Origin: Planctomycetaceae bacterium
GTDB taxonomy: Bacteria > Planctomycetota > Planctomycetia > Planctomycetales > Planctomycetaceae
Length of the DNA stretch: 8,430 nt
Direction of reading: 5' to 3'
Assembly: GCA_016765335.1 (NCBI GenBank)
Contig: JAESQE010000044.1
Span: 1-8,430, forward strand
The notes below the pieces were generated by a model. The model was given only the letters and a program-made list of their open reading frames with translations. It searched no databases and was not told the origin of the DNA. This document shows positions 5,708 through 8,430 of the stretch, piece after piece. The translations under genes were made by a program, and so were the position numbers. Each line of letters begins with the position of its first letter. Positions within the stretch are counted from its first letter, which is position 1.

Positions 5708-6793
5708 TCAGCGAAGTGATTTAGTTTCAGCAACCACTTTACAATAAGCTTTGAAGGTGACCGGTTCGTCTCGACCATCAATTGTTACAGTGAATGTTTC
5801 AACAATTGTTCCTTCCCCTTTGGGGGTTGAGATTGTCAAAGGGATGACATGGACGATTTGCATATTATCAGAGACATCCACTCTGAATGCATTCAAGTCT
5901 GTCTCGTACTCTACCTTAGCAATTTTGAATGGGCGTTTGCCACGTATCACAACTTTGACGGTCTTTTCCTGACCAGGAGTCAGCATCCCGAGTGAAACGA
6001 TACTCGGAGTAATCACGATATCTGAAACGACTTCCCCTTCAATCAGTAATGGAATTCGAGGATTTTGGACATCGTCTGTCAGCAGGTAAACCTGGTTACG
6101 AAATGGTCCTACCGTAGCACTTTTATCAAGTGTTACCTTCAAACCGTATTGAGCAGAAGCCCCCGTCCGAGAGATTTCTGTAACTTCCGCTTTGAGATGA
6201 GACGGAAGATTTTCAATGCCACGAAGTTTCCAGTCTGCACGACCAGCGTAGGAAATATTAATGGTTTGCTCTGCCCCATCTCCCTGGGTTGCCGAACCAA
6301 AATTGATTGACCCCGGATCAATCACAACATCAGTACGAATATAGGCAGCTATCGGAATGCGAACTTCAGCAGGCTGTGGGGAACCAAAAGTGATGATAAC
6401 AGAAGACTCTTTCTTATGAGTAAACTTCTTCGTGTTCATCACAATTTCAATATAGGCAGTCTCAAGTGATTTCAATGTGTACTTCGATGGTTTGGCAGCA
6501 GTACATCCGCATGAGGTTCTTACATCTGTGATGTGGATCGTTTCTTTGTAGATATTTTTAATTTGGATTCGATGCCGAGTGTCACTCCCGCGAGCAACGA
6601 CTCCAAAATCGTGAGACTTTTCCTCAAACATTTTCAGTGCCCACTCAGTACTCTGACTCGCTGCATAAGTACTGGTGCTGATCATCAATAAAGCCAACAC
6701 GGCTACATACCAACCTGTAATTTCGTCATCAGATTCCTCGCTCCCTACGATGTTTTCGTGTGAATTGGCAGACCGTTTTGATCCGACAATCAT
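5708..6793 (-). CDS. Secreted DUF1573 domain protein
   Basis: From the ATG at 6793 the protein has 361 residues. A hydrophobic segment [20 protein letters not shown] (27-46) looks like a signal peptide or N-terminal anchor with a cleavage-like AA-S end, so the rest should lie outside the cytoplasmic membrane. The DUF1573 domain follows (about 60-150): [19 protein letters not shown] and the signature TSCGCT with Cys95 and Cys97. Two more beta-rich repeats of similar layout come after, beginning [16 protein letters not shown] (156-171) and [17 protein letters not shown] (259-275), consistent with Ig-like/ASPM-SPD2-Hydin folds. The biochemical role of the family is not established. The frame is open to a TTG at 6850 preceded by GGGAAG, which would add 19 residues; I chose the ATG because even from there the stretch before the hydrophobic core is long and acidic. 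A single gene, closed by a strong terminator. Confidence 0.85.
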   Translation of the reverse strand: MIVGSKRSANSHENIVGSEESDDEITGWYVAVLALLMISTSTYAASQSTEWALKMFEEKSHDFGVVARGSDTRHRIQIKNIYKETIHITDVRTSCGCTAAKPSKYTLKSLETAYIEIVMNTKKFTHKKESSVIITFGSPQPAEVRIPIAAYIRTDVVIDPGSINFGSATQGDGAEQTINISYAGRADWKLRGIENLPSHLKAEVTEISRTGASAQYGLKVTLDKSATVGPFRNQVYLLTDDVQNPRIPLLIEGEVVSDIVITPSIVSLGMLTPGQEKTVKVVIRGKRPFKIAKVEYETDLNAFRVDVSDNMQIVHVIPLTISTPKGEGTIVETFTVTIDGRDEPVTFKAYCKVVAETKSLR

Positions 6794-7114
6794 CTGAAAA
6801 CCTGGCGTCCCATTTTTTCCCGGCCTCAATGCTGGAAATTTCAACCTCAACTATTTCTTCCCAACTGGTTGACACAATCAACTCATGAAAAAGAATAGTT
6901 TCTGTACAACAGCGACTTCCACCTTAACAGTATTAGTCTTGTGGCCGTTCGTCAAATAGTTTTTCAGTCACTGCCGAATTACACCTGCAATCACCAAAAC
7001 ATCAACGCCACCTCTTAAACCTACAACTCAAACCGACTCATGCCAAATTGATTTAGCAAACAGCAGACCAAATTCAGCACCCTATGATATCACACATTTT
7101 GCAAATTGCCTATC

Positions 7115-7128
7115 TTGTTATCCTGCAA
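7115..7128. repeat. 14-base intergenic repeat, copy 2
   Basis: TTGTTATCCTGCAA is identical to 2887-2900. Here it lies in the divergent gap, 232 bp upstream of the zinc-ribbon start and 321 bp upstream of the DUF1573 start, so it could serve either gene if it is a regulatory site. Flanking bases are not conserved, which fits a short protein-binding site better than a duplicated block. Confidence 0.3.
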
Positions 7129-7288
7129 GCCAGATATGAGGGAAATAACGCCTGTTCCTGAGGCCTGCTTTTCGCCATGTAGAAAATTCGAGCATCGATA
7201 TTCCTCTCAAATGACGGAATGACAACTAGTTTCTCTTCTAACAGGGGAATATTGCCTCTTCCCTTGAGTGAAGATCGATTGGTAAACT

Positions 7289-7294
7289 GGAGGG
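7289..7294 (+). promoter_or_regulatory. Strong Shine-Dalgarno upstream of the leader frame
   Basis: GGAGGG at 7289-7294 is the best ribosome-binding sequence in the window. It is 10 bases before the ATG at 7305 but 66 bases before the zinc-ribbon start at 7361, which has no such site. It therefore appears to serve the short leader frame. Confidence 0.45.
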
Positions 7295-7304
7295 GACTCT
7301 ATTG

Positions 7305-7364
7305 ATGGAGTCCCTTCCTATGCAGCCCTACCGATTTTTTAGTGAAGCACCTTCCGAGCCATGA
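7305..7364 (+). CDS. 19-residue leader peptide frame overlapping the zinc-ribbon start
   Basis: The frame encodes MESLPMQPYRFFSEAPSEP and its TGA (7362-7364) overlaps the next ATG (7361-7363) as ATGA, the common arrangement for translational coupling. It follows a strong GGAGGG. A second in-frame ATG is at 7320. The peptide has no recognisable motif and no regulatory run of a single amino acid. It may be translated only to bring ribosomes to the downstream start; a chance frame remains possible. Confidence 0.35.
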   Translation: MESLPMQPYRFFSEAPSEP

Positions 7365-8430
7365 TTCAATTTCAATGCCCTCACTGCCAGGCCACAATTC
7401 GCGTCAATGATTCTGCAATGGGGCAACGGGGCGATTGCCCCCAATGCAATCAAGCACTTTTGGTCCCAATGGCTGGCCCAGTTGCCCAGCAGGAATCAGA
7501 TACTCCTGCTCAGGTAAATCCAATGGGGCAGCAACCGACGCAATCGCAAGCGATGAATGATCTGTTTTCTGAGATTGCGTCTCCCAAGGAGGCAGAATCC
7601 GAAGACGATCCAATCTATAAAGCTGTCAACAAGGCTCATCAATCAAATATCGGGACCGTGTTAACCGGCGTGTTTTTTCTGTTAATTGGAATTGGCGGAG
7701 CAATCGCAGCTTATCATTTCTCTCAGCCCAAGTTGCAGAGAACATTCACGGCTCAATTGATGCCGGCTGATTCAATCAAGCGGACTTTGCTGACACGCAA
7801 AACGATCAATCAACCAGAATTGTTCGAACAGTTCTGGCTCGCACATCCCGGAAAAAAAGTAGATATCAACAGTCGTATTTTGGAAACTTCTGTACTGGCC
7901 CAAAAAAGAGGCCTGGAATTTCAATTGTTCCCTGGTCCCGATAACGATTTATATCGTGTTGATGTGTTGAAAAACAAACCGTTAGACGAGTTCTACAGAA
8001 AGAACCGGGGCAGCATCGAAGCCCTGCGGAAAGAAGTTCTTTTAAACGCAACAGGTGATTTTCTCACGCAGATGATTGAGAAAGAAGAAGGCTTGAAACA
8101 AAATTCGATTCTGCTGATTGAAATTCGTGACCGCATGATTCTCACTGCGATGGTCAAAGGTCTTGGCTTTCGCCTCTCCGCAGTGGTTCATGGCAAGCAG
8201 TACCCATGCGTCTGGCAGGATTCAGAAGACCGTCTTTACTTCTCACTCCCCCAGGGAACCGTCAATTTCACGATTCGCGAAACAGACATCGCCAACAACG
8301 AAAAAATCTATCCCAACAGTCTTCGCCTGACAGTGACCTGCCTCGACGCCAATCTCAGAAAACAAAATAGCTATCAACCAGGCCACCTGATCTCCGACGA
8401 AGAAAAACCGGAGGAAACTTCTTCAGAGGA
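7361..8430 (+). CDS. Zinc-ribbon, single-pass membrane protein (partial, runs off the right edge)
   Basis: The frame is open for 356 codons to the end of the window, so the C-terminus is missing. It begins with a zinc ribbon, CPHC (6-9) and CPQC (26-29), of the kind found at the N-terminus of many planctomycete proteins. A polar Gln/Pro/Ser-rich linker follows (about 37-80), then an acidic stretch and one membrane helix at about 97-120 (VLTGVFFLLIGIGGAIAAY). The remainder, about 235 residues in view, is a mixed helix/strand region with no family I recognise; it ends here in an acidic run (SDEEKPEETSSE). With the Zn ribbon inside, the large C-terminal part would be extracytoplasmic. The ATG is the only start: an in-frame TGA lies at 7343-7345 and no binding site precedes it, but the 7305-7364 leader frame overlaps it. 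Zinc binding is inferred; the function is unknown. Confidence 0.85.
   Translation, partial: MIQFQCPHCQATIRVNDSAMGQRGDCPQCNQALLVPMAGPVAQQESDTPAQVNPMGQQPTQSQAMNDLFSEIASPKEAESEDDPIYKAVNKAHQSNIGTVLTGVFFLLIGIGGAIAAYHFSQPKLQRTFTAQLMPADSIKRTLLTRKTINQPELFEQFWLAHPGKKVDINSRILETSVLAQKRGLEFQLFPGPDNDLYRVDVLKNKPLDEFYRKNRGSIEALRKEVLLNATGDFLTQMIEKEEGLKQNSILLIEIRDRMILTAMVKGLGFRLSAVVHGKQYPCVWQDSEDRLYFSLPQGTVNFTIRETDIANNEKIYPNSLRLTVTCLDANLRKQNSYQPGHLISDEEKPEETSSE

Larger units (their letters stand above)
6794..7304. other. Divergent intergenic region, promoters expected
   Basis: This gap separates the starts of the DUF1573 gene (-) and the zinc-ribbon gene (+), so both promoters should lie here. No gene-like frame is seen. 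Weak candidates on the minus strand are TTGACG (6955-6950) with TAATAC (6935-6930), a spacer of only 14 bp. On the plus strand TTGACA (6869-6874) has no good -10, and it overlaps a small palindrome GTTGA-CACAA-TCAAC (6868-6882). The second copy of the 14-base repeat is at 7115-7128. Confidence 0.4.

Noticed and set aside
6794..6850. N-terminal extension of the DUF1573 protein to a TTG start
   Set aside because: Not excluded, since GGGAAG precedes it, but it lengthens an already long segment before the signal-like core; ATG preferred.

Overview
The window looks like ordinary chromosome of a planctomycete, probably family Planctomycetaceae (Gimesia-like). This rests on inference: a zinc-ribbon plus single-membrane-helix protein of a type common in that phylum, a secreted DUF1573 protein, mostly single genes separated by long intergenic gaps, frequent absence of a clear Shine-Dalgarno at the chosen start, and a CTTYGTG-type intergenic repeat. 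No plasmid, phage, IS or CRISPR signature is visible, and no rRNA or tRNA was recognised.

Layout. Positions 1-283 hold no convincing gene. A Bax inhibitor-1 family membrane protein (284-1003, +) faces citrate synthase (1603-2742, -) across a 600 bp convergent gap full of hairpins and repeat-like sequence. Four minus-strand genes follow, read right to left: a secreted DUF1573 protein (5708-6793), a CelD/BioF2-like GNAT acetyltransferase (4276-5418), a XerD-type tyrosine recombinase (3142-4095) and citrate synthase. A strong intrinsic terminator (5635-5674) closes the DUF1573 gene, so these are probably separate transcription units. After a 510 bp divergent gap, a plus-strand gene that continues beyond the right edge (7361-8430) encodes an N-terminal zinc ribbon, a Gln-rich linker, one membrane helix and a large extracytoplasmic part.

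The genes do not form an obvious pathway: central metabolism (citrate synthase), chromosome dimer resolution (XerD), envelope or exported proteins (BI-1, DUF1573, zinc-ribbon protein) and an acetyltransferase of unknown substrate. I do not see a clear new multi-gene system. The points most worth a second look are non-coding: the hairpin-dense convergent region (three nearly contiguous stem-loops at 1180-1297), two adjacent perfect palindromes upstream of citrate synthase, a 14-base sequence shared by two intergenic regions, and short upstream reading frames with good ribosome-binding sites that end at or next to the starts of the zinc-ribbon and acetyltransferase genes.
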